From Chromohalobacter sarecensis (GTDB lineage Bacteria > Pseudomonadota > Gammaproteobacteria > Pseudomonadales > Halomonadaceae), in NCBI RefSeq assembly GCF_023061135.1, contig NZ_JAKGAN010000003.1, positions 124,001 through 188,000 of the forward strand: a DNA stretch of 64,000 nucleotides, written 5' to 3'. Both the position numbers and the translations under genes were made by a program. How positions within the stretch are numbered: position 1 is the first letter of the stretch; each line of letters starts with the position of its first letter. Below are positions 46,884 through 57,229 of this stretch, piece by piece. The notes beneath the pieces are model-generated. The model searched no databases, was not told the origin of the DNA, and saw nothing but the letters and a program-made list of their open reading frames with translations.

Positions 46884-48669
46884 TGCCGATATCCAGGTCG
46901 GACTCGCCGGTCAGTAGCGGTGCGGGCACGCCGGACTGGAATTGGGCCCAAGGTAATGTGCGTTGGATCCGTCCGTCCTCGCGTGCTTGAAGCGTGCCGG
47001 TTGCGCCGAAGACTTCCAACGAGTGCAGTGCCTGCATTAGCGGGAGACGACGTGCTAGTTCGTAGGCATCGACGCCCATGGCGTTGAGCTTGAGCAGGCT
47101 TGGATCATCCTGGGCGCCGAGCTCGCGGTAGGTGGAGTAGAACGGCAATGCTTCTTCGCCGCCGGCCGCCGCATCCGGTATCAACCAGGGAATATCCATG
47201 AACATTACGTCGTTGAGGTCATGGTCGGCGCGCGGTTGGGGTTGGCCGCTGTAGACCTGAGACGTCGCGTAGACGGGGAGGTCGCCCGCATAGTAATAGT
47301 CCAGCGTGGGCGGCACTTGGCGCGCATAGCTAGGCAAGGCCACCAGGAAGAGCATGTCGATATCCTCGTTACCACTGCGCTTGCCGCTGGCATTCAGCAG
47401 GCGCTTGGCCGCCTCGCTGACGGAGCCCTTGGGATCATAGTGCACGACGGCATCGAGCTCGCCTTCGCGGTCTTCCCAATCCGTGCGGAAGGCTTTGAAG
47501 ATGCGTTCGCCCCATGCGTTGTCGGGAATCAGTGCGGCGGCTTCGTGATGGCCATCCAGGCGCGCGCGCTTGGCGGCCTGGCGTGCCTCGTCTTCGGCCG
47601 ATAGCCCATACTGGAAAAGCTCGTCCGCTTGGTTGCGATCGTGCTCGCCGTAGTTGAGAGCTAGTGTCGGCAGGGCGACGTCATCACGCTGCTCGAGTTG
47701 CGATACCTGATCCTTGTCGAGCGGTCCGAGCACCACTTGTGCACCGTCCATGGTGGCTTGTGCATACAGGGCTTCGATATCTCCCGTGCTGCTATCGTAG
47801 TACGTCAGTTGTGGAGTCTGTTCGCCCTGATTGAGGGCATCCATGTGACGCGCCTCGATGCCCTTCTTGATCGCTTTGGCCACGTTGGCCAGCGGGCCGG
47901 ACTCAGGGAGGAAGATGGCAATGTGCTTGACGTCATTGCCGCGCAGGTCCTTCAGTGCGGATAGGTCGCTCGGCAGGCGGCGGGCAGCGGGATGGTTGGA
48001 ATAATTCGAGCGCCAATCGTTCAGCGCCTCGGTGAGGCGAGACATGTCGCCGCCGCTTTGACGGTAGAGTCGTGCGAGCTCGACCCAGCCTTGGGTGAGG
48101 GTGTCGTCCTGGTCCTCCATGCGGTCGAGCGCGCTCTCGCTCAGTCGTGACAGTGGTTTCCAGATGTCGTCGTTGAGTTCGAAAGGTGCCTCGTCGCGTT
48201 GCAGATCGATCAGAGACTCCGCCGCCGTACGCGATTCGCCCATCAGTGTCAGGGCGAGGCCGCGACGATGGCGTAATGTTTGCTGCGCGTCGCGCGGCAT
48301 GTCGCCGATGTCGTCGAGTATCTGTGTGGCAGCCAGGGCGCTCCGGCCATCTTCCTTGCGCAGGCTGAGCTCGGAGATCAGAAGGGCCCGATCGATGTGG
48401 TCCTCGCGGGTTAACTGCGATGCATCAAGGTCTCGAGCGATGTCCAGCGCCTGCTCGTCATTGCCTTGCCGTGATAAGATATTGGCCGCCTGAAGCCTGC
48501 TTTTTGCTGCCTGCGAGGCAGATTGCTCCTGGGCCTTGTCGAGCAGTTCGCCGGCGCTGAGACCCTGCGAGGTGGGGCGTGTATCGCTGGGCCCCGGGCC
48601 GCTGGCGCACCCGGCGAGGAGTAGAGCGATCAAGGCGAGCCCGAACAGGCTGCGCAACGATTTGGGCAT
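46864..48669 (-). CDS. lpoA: Penicillin-binding protein activator LpoA
   Basis: LpoA is an outer-membrane lipoprotein that reaches through the periplasm to activate PBP1a. The 601-aa precursor has a lipoprotein signal with L-L-A-G-C (Cys about 21), a TPR-like helical N domain (about 35-250) and a periplasmic-binding-like C domain (about 260-600, I-A-I-F-L-P-E-S-G-P-L). It is divergent from rsmI, as in E. coli. Confidence 0.95.
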
Positions 48670-48834
48670 GGTGTCATTCCTTTATGGCGGTGTGACTCGG
48701 ACGATTCCCTGTTCCGGATGATGTCTGACGCATGCTGAGCCTGGCGCCGACCGCATGATCCACTGGCGCGTGGCGCTGGCGACATGACACGACGCAAGTT
48801 ATCCAATAGAGCGTCGCAACCGGGATGTTAACGA
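48670..48834. promoter_or_regulatory. Divergent promoter region between lpoA and rsmI
   Basis: A 165-base gap that should contain promoters in both directions. I could not define either with confidence. Confidence 0.4.
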
Positions 48835-49695
48835 ATGAGCGAAGGATGTGAAGGGTCATTGTACGTGGTCGCCACGCCGATTGGGAATCTCGAGGATCTG
48901 AGTCCTCGTGCGGCTCGTCTACTCGGTGAGGTGTCCTGGGTAGCTGCGGAGGATACGCGGCACAGCGCACGCTTGTTGCGCCATCTGGGCATTGATAAGC
49001 CGCTGGTGTCGCTGCATGAGCACAATGAAGCGTCGCGGGTGACGGCGTTGCGCGATGCGCTGGCCTCCGGTCAGGATGTGGCGTTGATCAGCGATGCAGG
49101 GACGCCATTGATCTCAGATCCTGGCTTCGTGGTGGTGCGGGAGCTGCGTGCCAGTGGTCATCGAGTCATTCCCATACCCGGCGCCTGTGCACTGATCGCG
49201 GCGCTGTCGGCGGCCGGTTTGGCGACGGATCGCTTTCTCTTTGAAGGGTTTTTACCCGCTAAGGGAGGCGCGCGACGCCAGCGTCTGACAGCCGCGCTGG
49301 AGCGTGAAGAAACTCTCGTCTATTACGAATCGCCGCATCGCATTCAGGCGACTCTTCAGGATATCGCGACGCTATTCGGCTCGCGGCGCGTGGTTCTGGC
49401 GCGGGAATTGACCAAGACGTTCGAAACCTTTCTCGACGCTGATGCCGAAACATTGCTGACGCGCATGCGCGAAGACCCCAACCAGGCGCGTGGCGAATTC
49501 GTGATCATGGTGGCAGGCGCCGAGCCTCGGGACGACGAAACGCAAGCCTCGGCCGAAGGCGAGGCATGGCTTGCAGCGATGCTTGCCGAAGGCGTCGGCG
49601 TCAAGGCCGCAGCGACGGTCGTGGCCAGCCGTCTGGGAGGGCGCAAGAAATATTGGTACCAATGCGCACAGGCCCTCAAGGACGGCGATGCGTAA
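48835..49695 (+). CDS. rsmI: 16S rRNA (cytidine1402-2'-O)-methyltransferase RsmI
   Basis: RsmI methylates the ribose of C1402 in 16S rRNA; RsmH, encoded just downstream, methylates the base of the same nucleotide. The 286-aa SAM enzyme shows L-Y-V-V-A-T-P-I-G-N-L-E-D-L, the A-E-D-T-R block, and L-I-S-D-A-G-T-P-L-I-S-D-P-G. The C-terminal helical domain ends near G-R-K-K-Y-W-Y-Q-C. Confidence 0.97.
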   Translation: MSEGCEGSLYVVATPIGNLEDLSPRAARLLGEVSWVAAEDTRHSARLLRHLGIDKPLVSLHEHNEASRVTALRDALASGQDVALISDAGTPLISDPGFVVVRELRASGHRVIPIPGACALIAALSAAGLATDRFLFEGFLPAKGGARRQRLTAALEREETLVYYESPHRIQATLQDIATLFGSRRVVLARELTKTFETFLDADAETLLTRMREDPNQARGEFVIMVAGAEPRDDETQASAEGEAWLAAMLAEGVGVKAAATVVASRLGGRKKYWYQCAQALKDGDA

Positions 49696-49722
49696 CAATG
49701 TGCCCTGGCGGGGCTTGGGCGC

Positions 49723-49751
49723 TTGAGGGGCCTGCGAGGGGCTGTTATTCT
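49723..49751 (+). promoter_or_regulatory. Sigma-70 promoter of rnpB
   Basis: TTGAGG (49723-49728), 17 bases, TATTCT (49746-49751), ending about nine bases before the mature RNA start. This is the best-formed sigma-70 promoter I see in the window. Confidence 0.75.
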
Positions 49752-49760
49752 TGCGCGCTT

Positions 49761-50112
<352 letters not shown>

Positions 50113-50212
50113 ATTCGAATTTCAGATCTCCGGGTCTGTGCGCGTCATGCCGCGATGTCTGCCTTCGGGCGGTCCAAAACAGCGGCGGCAGGCCCTAACG
50201 CCCGAGTGATTC

Positions 50213-51208
50213 ATGCAGCATCGTGACAATCCCGAGAAGGACCCGCTTTCCGATACGCCGAGTGCGGTCGATGATCGGGCGGCTGATTACCGACACGCGA
50301 GTGTGTTGCTCGACGGTGCGGTAGACGCACTGATCACCGACCCCGACGGCTGCTATCTGGATGGCACCTTCGGTCGCGGTGGGCATTCCCGCGCGATCCT
50401 CGAGCGGTTATCGCCACAAGGACGCTTGTTGGCCATCGACCGCGATCCGGCGGCGCTTGCCGAAGGCGCCGCACTGGACGATCCGCGCTTTTCCCTTCAA
50501 TACGGCCGCTTCGCCGAGCTGGATAGCATCGCCCGCGACCATGCATTGCACGGCCGCTTAGGGGGCGTGTTACTCGATGTCGGCGTTTCATCGCCGCAGC
50601 TTGACGACCCTTCGCGTGGTTTCAGCTTCTTGCGTGATGGTCCGCTCGATATGCGCATGGATCCCACCCAGGGAGAAAGTGCCGCCGATTGGCTGGCCCG
50701 TGTCGCCGAGCGCGAAATGAGCGATGTCTTCAAGCGTTATGGCGAGGAGCGCTTTGCGCGTCGCATTGCCAAGGCGATCATCGCGCGCCGCGCCGAGCAG
50801 CCGATCACACATACCGGAGACCTGGCGGAACTCGTCAAGGCCGCGCACCCGGCCTGGGAGAAAGGCAAGCACCCCGCGACGCGGGTGTTTCAGGCGATTC
50901 GCATTCATATCAACGGTGAGCTCGAGCAGCTCGAGGCTGCGCTTGCCGCCGCACTCGAGGCGCTGGCGCCGGGTGGGCGTTTGGTGGTGATCAGTTTTCA
51001 TTCCCTGGAGGATAGGCTGGTCAAACGCTTCATTCGCGACCAAGCGCGTGGCGATACGCATCTGCCACGCGATTTCCCGATTCGCGATACGCAGTTGAAT
51101 CGACGTCTGGCCATGGTCGGCAAGGCGAGTCGTCCCGGGGAGCGCGAGGTGGAGGAGAACCCGCGTGCGCGCAGTGCCGTGATGCGTGTGGCCCGAAAAC
51201 TCGACTGA
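50213..51208 (+). CDS. rsmH: 16S rRNA (cytosine1402-N4)-methyltransferase RsmH (MraW)
   Basis: RsmH methylates N4 of C1402 in the ribosomal P site. The 331-aa protein has the SAM motif [11 protein letters not shown], the [12 protein letters not shown] block, and [10 protein letters not shown]. It opens the division and cell wall cluster. The 100 bases between it and rnpB hold no mraZ gene, which normally precedes it. Confidence 0.97.
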   Translation: MQHRDNPEKDPLSDTPSAVDDRAADYRHASVLLDGAVDALITDPDGCYLDGTFGRGGHSRAILERLSPQGRLLAIDRDPAALAEGAALDDPRFSLQYGRFAELDSIARDHALHGRLGGVLLDVGVSSPQLDDPSRGFSFLRDGPLDMRMDPTQGESAADWLARVAEREMSDVFKRYGEERFARRIAKAIIARRAEQPITHTGDLAELVKAAHPAWEKGKHPATRVFQAIRIHINGELEQLEAALAAALEALAPGGRLVVISFHSLEDRLVKRFIRDQARGDTHLPRDFPIRDTQLNRRLAMVGKASRPGEREVEENPRARSAVMRVARKLD

Positions 51209-51216
51209 GGTTCGTG

Positions 51217-51543
51217 ATGGCGGCTCAAGGACGAAACACCGCACTCAAGTCAGGCTGGCCGTTTGCCAGCCGCTTGCGTTGGCGTCATATCATCCTGCTA
51301 GTGCTGATTGGCGTGATGCTGATCAGTTCGCTGGCATCCATTGCCAGCACCCACCTGACGCGTGTGCAATATGCGCGTTTTCAAGAGCTGGAAAGCGAGC
51401 GTGATAGCTTGCAGACCGTTTGGGGGCGGCTGCTTCTCGAGGAGAGTACTTGGTCGGCGCCGGCACGGGTGGAAGACATGGCCGTCGAACGCCTGGAAAT
51501 GCGCGTCCCTGATGTCGATGACGTCGAGGTGATTCGTCCATGA
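51217..51543 (+). CDS. ftsL: Cell division protein FtsL
   Basis: FtsL forms the FtsQLB complex that activates septal wall synthesis. The 108-aa protein has a basic N-terminus, one membrane helix (about 26-46, I-I-L-L-V-L-I-G-V-M-L-I-S-S-L) and a periplasmic coiled coil with F-Q-E-L-E-S-E-R-D-S-L-Q. GAGG is seven bases before the ATG. It overlaps ftsI by four bases. FtsL is poorly conserved, so position supports the call. Confidence 0.93.
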   Translation: MAAQGRNTALKSGWPFASRLRWRHIILLVLIGVMLISSLASIASTHLTRVQYARFQELESERDSLQTVWGRLLLEESTWSAPARVEDMAVERLEMRVPDVDDVEVIRP

Positions 51544-53252
51544 GCCGCGAGCGTCGATCCACCACGGGGCGTCGTGCGCCGAATAACGGGCCGATGGGCC
51601 GTGGGCGCTACCTTTTCTTGCTGGCCATCATCATCATCGGGCTGGGCGCTCTGGTCGGTCGCATCACCTATCTCAACGTCATCGATCGTGACTTCCTGCA
51701 AAACCAGGGCGATTCGCGAACGCTGCGTGTCGAGCCGATCAATGCGCACCGAGGGATGGTATCCGACCGCAATGGCGATCCGCTGGCGATCTCCACGCCG
51801 GTGGTCACGCTATGGGCCAACCCTCAGGAGCTACCTTCCGACCCGATCCAACTGGCGACACTTGCGCGCGCCTTGAAAATGGATCCCGATGCACTCGAAG
51901 CGCGTGTCGAGCGTTATTCCGAACATGAGTTCATGTATCTGCGGCGGCGTCTGACACCAGAAGCGGCAAAACCCGCCCGCGATCTCGATATACCGGGTGT
52001 TTACGCTAAAGACGAGTACAAGCGTTATTACCCCTCGGGGGATGTTGCCGCGCAGCTAGTGGGTGTCACCAATGTCGACGACCATGGCCAGGAAGGCTTG
52101 GAGCTGGCCTACGACGACTATCTCAGTGGCCAGCCTGGCAAGCGTCGTGTGCTCAAGGATCGCAAGGGCCGTCTGGTGCGCGATCTACACTTGCTCAAGG
52201 ATGCCAAGCCAGGGGGCGATCTGACGCTATCGATCGACCTGCGCTTGCAGTACATGGCATACCGCGAATTGCAGAAATCCGTCGACGATCATGATGCCGA
52301 CGGTGGCTCCCTGGTCATGATGGATGCGCGCAGTGGCGAAGTCCTGGCGATGGCCAACCTTCCGTCTTATAACCCCAATAATCGCACTTCGATCGACATC
52401 AATGGCTTGCGCAATCAGGCGGTGACCGACGCCATCGAGCCGGGGTCGGTCATGAAACCGTTGGCAATGTCGGCGGCGTTGGCGACGGACAAAATCGACC
52501 CCGATACGATCATCGATACCTCGCCGGGGTGGATGGTCATCGATGGGTACACGATCAGCGACTTTCGCAATTACGGCAAGCTGACCCCTGGGGGGATTCT
52601 GCTGCATTCGTCCAATATCGGGATGTCGCATATCGCCTTGCAACTGGACAAGGGCACTATCTGGGAACAGTACCAGAAGTTGGGGCTAGGGCAGCCCCCG
52701 GGGACCGGCTTTCCGGGCGAAGGCAGTGGTAGTCTGCCGTCTTTAACCGGCTTATCGCGCAGTGCCCAGGCGTCCATGGCTTATGGCTATGGTATTGCGC
52801 TGACGCCGCTGCAACTCGCCAGTGCGTACACGGCGATCGCCAATGATGGCCGGCGTTTGCATCCCTCGCTGTTGAAGCGCCCCTCGGCGCCGATCGGTGA
52901 CCAGGTCATGTCACCCACGATCGCGCATGAGTTACTGGGCATGTTGGAGAAGATCGTCCAGCCCGATGCCGGTGGCTCGCACGCGATGGTGGAGGGATAT
53001 CGCATCGCAGGCAAGACCGGTACGGTTCGCAAAGTGACCGCCGGAGGGTATCAGCAGAAAGCCTATCGCAGTCTATTTGCGGGTATCGCGCCGGTCTCCG
53101 ACCCCCGCATCGTGACGGTGGTGATGATCGACAATCCCAAGGGAGATGATTATTACGGCGGTCTGGTGGCGGCACCGGTCTTTGGTCGTGTGGTCGGCAA
53201 GGCGCTGCGCCTTCTCGATGTGCCCCCCGATAAACAGGAGACGTCCGAGTGA
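51540..53252 (+). CDS. ftsI: Septal peptidoglycan transpeptidase FtsI (PBP3)
   Basis: FtsI cross-links septal peptidoglycan with FtsW. The 570-aa protein has a cytoplasmic basic tail, one membrane helix (about 22-42), the pedestal domain with R-G-M-V-S-D-R-N-G-D-P-L-A-like sequence, and the transpeptidase domain with Ser 303 in G-S-V-M-K-P, S-S-N motif (H-S-S-N-I-G) and K-T-G (A-G-K-T-G-T-V). Beta-lactam target. Confidence 0.98.
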   Translation: MSRERRSTTGRRAPNNGPMGRGRYLFLLAIIIIGLGALVGRITYLNVIDRDFLQNQGDSRTLRVEPINAHRGMVSDRNGDPLAISTPVVTLWANPQELPSDPIQLATLARALKMDPDALEARVERYSEHEFMYLRRRLTPEAAKPARDLDIPGVYAKDEYKRYYPSGDVAAQLVGVTNVDDHGQEGLELAYDDYLSGQPGKRRVLKDRKGRLVRDLHLLKDAKPGGDLTLSIDLRLQYMAYRELQKSVDDHDADGGSLVMMDARSGEVLAMANLPSYNPNNRTSIDINGLRNQAVTDAIEPGSVMKPLAMSAALATDKIDPDTIIDTSPGWMVIDGYTISDFRNYGKLTPGGILLHSSNIGMSHIALQLDKGTIWEQYQKLGLGQPPGTGFPGEGSGSLPSLTGLSRSAQASMAYGYGIALTPLQLASAYTAIANDGRRLHPSLLKRPSAPIGDQVMSPTIAHELLGMLEKIVQPDAGGSHAMVEGYRIAGKTGTVRKVTAGGYQQKAYRSLFAGIAPVSDPRIVTVVMIDNPKGDDYYGGLVAAPVFGRVVGKALRLLDVPPDKQETSE

Positions 53253-54781
53253 TGGAAATCGATACGCAACGTTTGGTAGACGTCCTGGCGTTGCTCTGGC
53301 CATCGCATGCCACGCCCGCGCTGCTAGAGGGCTGGTGTCCTGCGCTATCTACCTGCGAGATGACGCTCGATAGTCGCGAAGCGGGGCCTGGCGTCGTGTT
53401 CGTGGCTGTGCCGGGAGTGGATGCCGATGGACGTGCCTTCATCGGGCAGGCGCTCGCCTCTGGCGCGGACGCGGTGCTCTACGATAAGGATGCGGTGCCG
53501 GAAGGCGTTCCTCTGCAGGACGCGCGCGTGCTCGGCGTGCCGGAATTGCGTGCGCACCTCGGCGAGTTCGGGCGTTATTTGTTCGCCGTTCCCGAGACGC
53601 TGGAGTTGATTGGTGTGACCGGTACCAATGGCAAGAGTTCGGTCACCCATTACATGGCTGCGCTGTCGGAATCGCTGGGGACGGCGACGGCGGTGATCGG
53701 TACCCTGGGAGTCGGGCGCCCCGGGCAATTAGAGTCCGCTGCACTGACGACACCGGGGCCGCTGGCGCTTCAGGCATCATTGGGGAGCCTGGGCGCGCAG
53801 GGTATCGAGCGTGTCGCCATGGAGGTCTCATCGCATGCGCTCGCACAAGGGCGCGTGACCGGGTGCCGGTTCCAGGCGGCGGTGTTCACCAATATCAGCC
53901 GCGATCATCTTGATTATCACGGCAGCATGGCCGCCTACGCAGCGGCCAAGGCGCGTCTTTTCAAGCATCGCGAGCTATCGTTGGCGGTGGTCAATGGCGA
54001 TGATCGCTTGGCACCGTTGATGCTCGCTGGCCTGCCCAAGGGCGTGCGTGTGCTCGCCACGGGATGTGATGAAGCGACCACCTTGCGTGTCATCGACTGG
54101 TTTCCGCATGCGCTCGGGCAGCGTGCCTTGATCGCGACGCCGGAGGGCGAGCGTGAGCTGGAGCTGTCGCTGCTGGGGCGTTTCAATCTCGACAACGTGC
54201 TCTTGGCGATGGCGACACTCTATGGCCTGGGAAGCGACTTGACCGCGTTGTTCGACGCCGCGGCGAAGCTTGCGCCGGTGCCGGGGCGCATGCAGCGACT
54301 GGTCGCGGACGGCGCACCGACGGTGGTGGTCGACTACGCACATACGCCGGAGGCACTGCGTAACGCACTCGATGCGTTACGCGCGCATGTGCCCGCCGAA
54401 GAAGGGGCCAAGCTATGGTGCGTTTTTGGGTGCGGCGGTGATCGTGATCGCGGCAAGCGTCCGCTGATGGCGCAAGCCGCCGAGGCGCTGGCCGACCGCT
54501 TGGTGGTCACCGACGACAACCCGCGTGGCGAGCCGGCAGCGGCGATTCGCGACGAGATCGTGGCTGGGCTCTCGAGTACAGGCAAGGCTTGCACGCAATG
54601 CGTGGCGGGACGTGGCGAGGCGATCGAGCATACCTTGCAGGAAGCCGGTGCGGACGACATCGTGCTGATCGCTGGCAAAGGACATGAAACCTATCAAGAT
54701 ATCGACGGCCGGCGTTATCCGTTCAGCGATGTCGAGGTGGTGCAGGCGGCACTCGACCGACGCCGGGAGCATGAGGCATGA
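53252..54781 (+). CDS. murE: UDP-MurNAc-tripeptide ligase MurE
   Basis: MurE adds the third stem residue to UDP-MurNAc-L-Ala-D-Glu. The 509-aa protein has the ATP loop G-V-T-G-T-N-G-K-S-S, a carbamylated-Lys region, and the D-N-P-R motif (T-D-D-N-P-R-G-E-P) that selects meso-diaminopimelate. The ATG shares one base with the ftsI stop (TGATG). It overlaps murF by four bases. Confidence 0.97.
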   Translation: MEIDTQRLVDVLALLWPSHATPALLEGWCPALSTCEMTLDSREAGPGVVFVAVPGVDADGRAFIGQALASGADAVLYDKDAVPEGVPLQDARVLGVPELRAHLGEFGRYLFAVPETLELIGVTGTNGKSSVTHYMAALSESLGTATAVIGTLGVGRPGQLESAALTTPGPLALQASLGSLGAQGIERVAMEVSSHALAQGRVTGCRFQAAVFTNISRDHLDYHGSMAAYAAAKARLFKHRELSLAVVNGDDRLAPLMLAGLPKGVRVLATGCDEATTLRVIDWFPHALGQRALIATPEGERELELSLLGRFNLDNVLLAMATLYGLGSDLTALFDAAAKLAPVPGRMQRLVADGAPTVVVDYAHTPEALRNALDALRAHVPAEEGAKLWCVFGCGGDRDRGKRPLMAQAAEALADRLVVTDDNPRGEPAAAIRDEIVAGLSSTGKACTQCVAGRGEAIEHTLQEAGADDIVLIAGKGHETYQDIDGRRYPFSDVEVVQAALDRRREHEA

Positions 54782-56136
54782 GCGCGACGACGCTACACGA
54801 TATCGCCGCCTGGCTGGGGGTGTCGCCTCCTGCGGAGGATGCCGAGGCGGTGCAGGTGGTGAGCGATACACGCTGTATAGCCCAGGGTGACGTCTTCCTG
54901 GCCTTGGTCGGCGAGCGCTTCGATGGCCATGATTTCCTGGAAGAGGCGCGCGCCAAGGGAGCGGCCGGGGCGATCGTCTCGCGCCCCGTGGCGAGTGCCT
55001 TGGTCCAGGTCGAAGTCGCCGACACGCGCCTGGCGCTGGGTATGCTAGGACGCGTTCGTCGGCGCGCCTGGTCGGGTGAATTGGTGGCGGTTACTGGCAA
55101 CAGCGGCAAGACTACGGTCAAGGAAATGCTTGCCTCGATCTTGTCCTGCTCGCAGCCCACCCTCGCCACGCAAGGTAATCTCAACAACGATATCGGCGTG
55201 CCGCAGACATTGCTGGGCTTGTCGCCGGCATATCGCCGTGCGGTCATCGAGTTGGGCGCCAATCACCTGGGGGAAATCGCCTGGACGACGGCGCTGGCAC
55301 GTCCCGATGTGGCGGTGATTACCAATGTCACGGGCGCGCATATCGGCGAGTTCGGTGGTCTCGGGCAGATCGCGCAGGCCAAGGCGGAAATTCTTCAGGG
55401 CCTGCCGGCCTCAGGTACGGCGGTGCTTAATCGCGACGATCGGTTTTATCCTCTGTGGCGGGAACTGGCCGGCGAAGCTGAGGTGCTCGATTTCGGGCTC
55501 GACGCCACGGCGAGAGTGCGTGCCCAGGCGCTGGTCTGTGACGACGCCGGGCGTTATGCTTTCACGCTATCCGTGGATGGCGAGCCATTGGGCCGGGTTC
55601 AACTGGCCCTGCTGGGGCGCCACAATGTGCTCAATGCGCTGGCCAGTGCGGCGGCGGCATGGGCACTGGGTGTTTCGGGCGAGGATATCGTTGCCGGGCT
55701 CGAAGCCTGTGAGGCAATGGCGGGGCGCATGGCGAGCGTGCCGGGGCTGCGCGGCTCGCGGCTGCTAGACGATACCTACAATGCCAACCCCGGTGCGGTT
55801 CGCGCCGCCTTGGCGGTGCTGGCCGATATGCCCGCGCCTCGCTGGTGCTTCTTGGGCGCCATGGGAGAGCTGGGCTGCGATAGCGAGCGCTTGCACGCTG
55901 AGCTAGGCCGTGCCGCGCGGGAACTGAAGATCGACTTTCTCGGCACGTTCGGTGCCGATGCTCGCCCTGCGGTGGCGGCATTCGGCGATTCGGCGTGTCA
56001 TTTCGATGATTGGGCGACGCTCGTGCGTTATGCCCACGACCATCTCCCCTCTGGGGCCAGTGTGCTGGTCAAAGGGTCGCGCAGTGCCGGCATGGAACGC
56101 TTGATTGCCGAACTGCGCACGGATGCACCAAGGTGA
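54778..56136 (+). CDS. murF: UDP-MurNAc-pentapeptide ligase MurF
   Basis: MurF adds D-Ala-D-Ala to complete the UDP-MurNAc-pentapeptide. The 452-aa protein has the N-terminal UDP-binding domain (D-T-R-C-I-A-Q-G-D-V-F-L-A-L), V-T-G-N-S-G-K-T-T-V-K-E, G-A-N-H-L-G-E-I, and D-D-T-Y-N-A-N-P. Its start overlaps the murE stop. Confidence 0.97.
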   Translation: MSATTLHDIAAWLGVSPPAEDAEAVQVVSDTRCIAQGDVFLALVGERFDGHDFLEEARAKGAAGAIVSRPVASALVQVEVADTRLALGMLGRVRRRAWSGELVAVTGNSGKTTVKEMLASILSCSQPTLATQGNLNNDIGVPQTLLGLSPAYRRAVIELGANHLGEIAWTTALARPDVAVITNVTGAHIGEFGGLGQIAQAKAEILQGLPASGTAVLNRDDRFYPLWRELAGEAEVLDFGLDATARVRAQALVCDDAGRYAFTLSVDGEPLGRVQLALLGRHNVLNALASAAAAWALGVSGEDIVAGLEACEAMAGRMASVPGLRGSRLLDDTYNANPGAVRAALAVLADMPAPRWCFLGAMGELGCDSERLHAELGRAARELKIDFLGTFGADARPAVAAFGDSACHFDDWATLVRYAHDHLPSGASVLVKGSRSAGMERLIAELRTDAPR

Positions 56137-56145
56137 ACGCGACTC

Positions 56146-57228
56146 ATGCTGCTTTTCCTGGCTGACTTATTGGCGAATTTTCAAAGCGCCTTCAACGTTT
56201 TCAACTACCTGACCCTGCGCGTAATCCTGGGAACGCTGACCGCGCTCATGCTGTGCCTATGGTTGGGGCCTCAGGTCATCAAACGCCTGGTCGAGCGTCA
56301 GATCGGTCAAGCGGTGCGCGACGATGGACCGCAATCGCATCTTTCCAAGGCCGGCACGCCGACCATGGGCGGCGCGATGATTCTCATCGCCATCGCCATC
56401 AGTACCTTGCTATGGGGAGATCTGACCAACCACTACGTGTGGCTGGTGTTGGCCGTGACGCTAGGCTTTGGTGCCATCGGCTGGGTCGACGATTACCGCA
56501 AGGTCGTGGAGAAAAACCCGCGCGGTCTACCGGCACGCTGGAAGTATTTCTGGCAATCGGCCATTGGCCTCGGCGCGGCGGCGGTGTTGTACCTGACGGC
56601 TGCCAGCCCCGTCGAAGTCAGCCTGATCGTGCCCTTATTCAAGGACGTCGTAGTGCCGCTGGGGCTGTTCTATATCGTGCTGACCTATTTCGTCATCGTC
56701 GGCAGCTCCAACGCGGTCAATCTCACTGATGGCCTCGACGGCCTGGCGATTATGCCCACGGTGCTCGTTGCCATGGGGTTGGCGATCTTCGCCTATGCGA
56801 GCGGGAATACCGTCTTCGCACAATATCTGCATATTCCTTTGATTCCGGGGGCCGGCGAATTGGCCGTCTTCTGCGGCACCATCGCGGGGGCCGGACTGGG
56901 GTTCCTGTGGTTCAACACCTATCCGGCCCAGGTGTTCATGGGCGATGTCGGGGCGCTGGCATTGGGCGCGGCGCTGGGCGTGGTCGCCGTCATCGTGCGT
57001 CAGGAAATCGTGCTGTTCATCATGGGCGGCGTGTTCGTGATGGAAACGGTCTCGGTGATCCTGCAGGTGGGCTCCTACAAACTGACGGGGCGACGCATCT
57101 TCCGCATGGCCCCGCTGCACCACCATTTCGAGCTCAAGGGCTGGCCGGAGCCGCGGGTGATCGTGCGTTTCTGGATCATTACGGTCGTGCTGGTATTGCT
57201 GGGACTGGCTACGTTGAAGATTCGCTGA
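56146..57228 (+). CDS. mraY: Phospho-MurNAc-pentapeptide transferase MraY
   Basis: MraY moves phospho-MurNAc-pentapeptide to undecaprenyl phosphate, making lipid I in the inner membrane. The 360-aa protein has about ten membrane helices. Conserved loops include [27 protein letters not shown] and H-H-H-F-E-L-K-G-W. It follows murF by nine bases and murD by one. Confidence 0.98.
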   Translation: MLLFLADLLANFQSAFNVFNYLTLRVILGTLTALMLCLWLGPQVIKRLVERQIGQAVRDDGPQSHLSKAGTPTMGGAMILIAIAISTLLWGDLTNHYVWLVLAVTLGFGAIGWVDDYRKVVEKNPRGLPARWKYFWQSAIGLGAAAVLYLTAASPVEVSLIVPLFKDVVVPLGLFYIVLTYFVIVGSSNAVNLTDGLDGLAIMPTVLVAMGLAIFAYASGNTVFAQYLHIPLIPGAGELAVFCGTIAGAGLGFLWFNTYPAQVFMGDVGALALGAALGVVAVIVRQEIVLFIMGGVFVMETVSVILQVGSYKLTGRRIFRMAPLHHHFELKGWPEPRVIVRFWIITVVLVLLGLATLKIR

Positions 57229-57229
57229 C

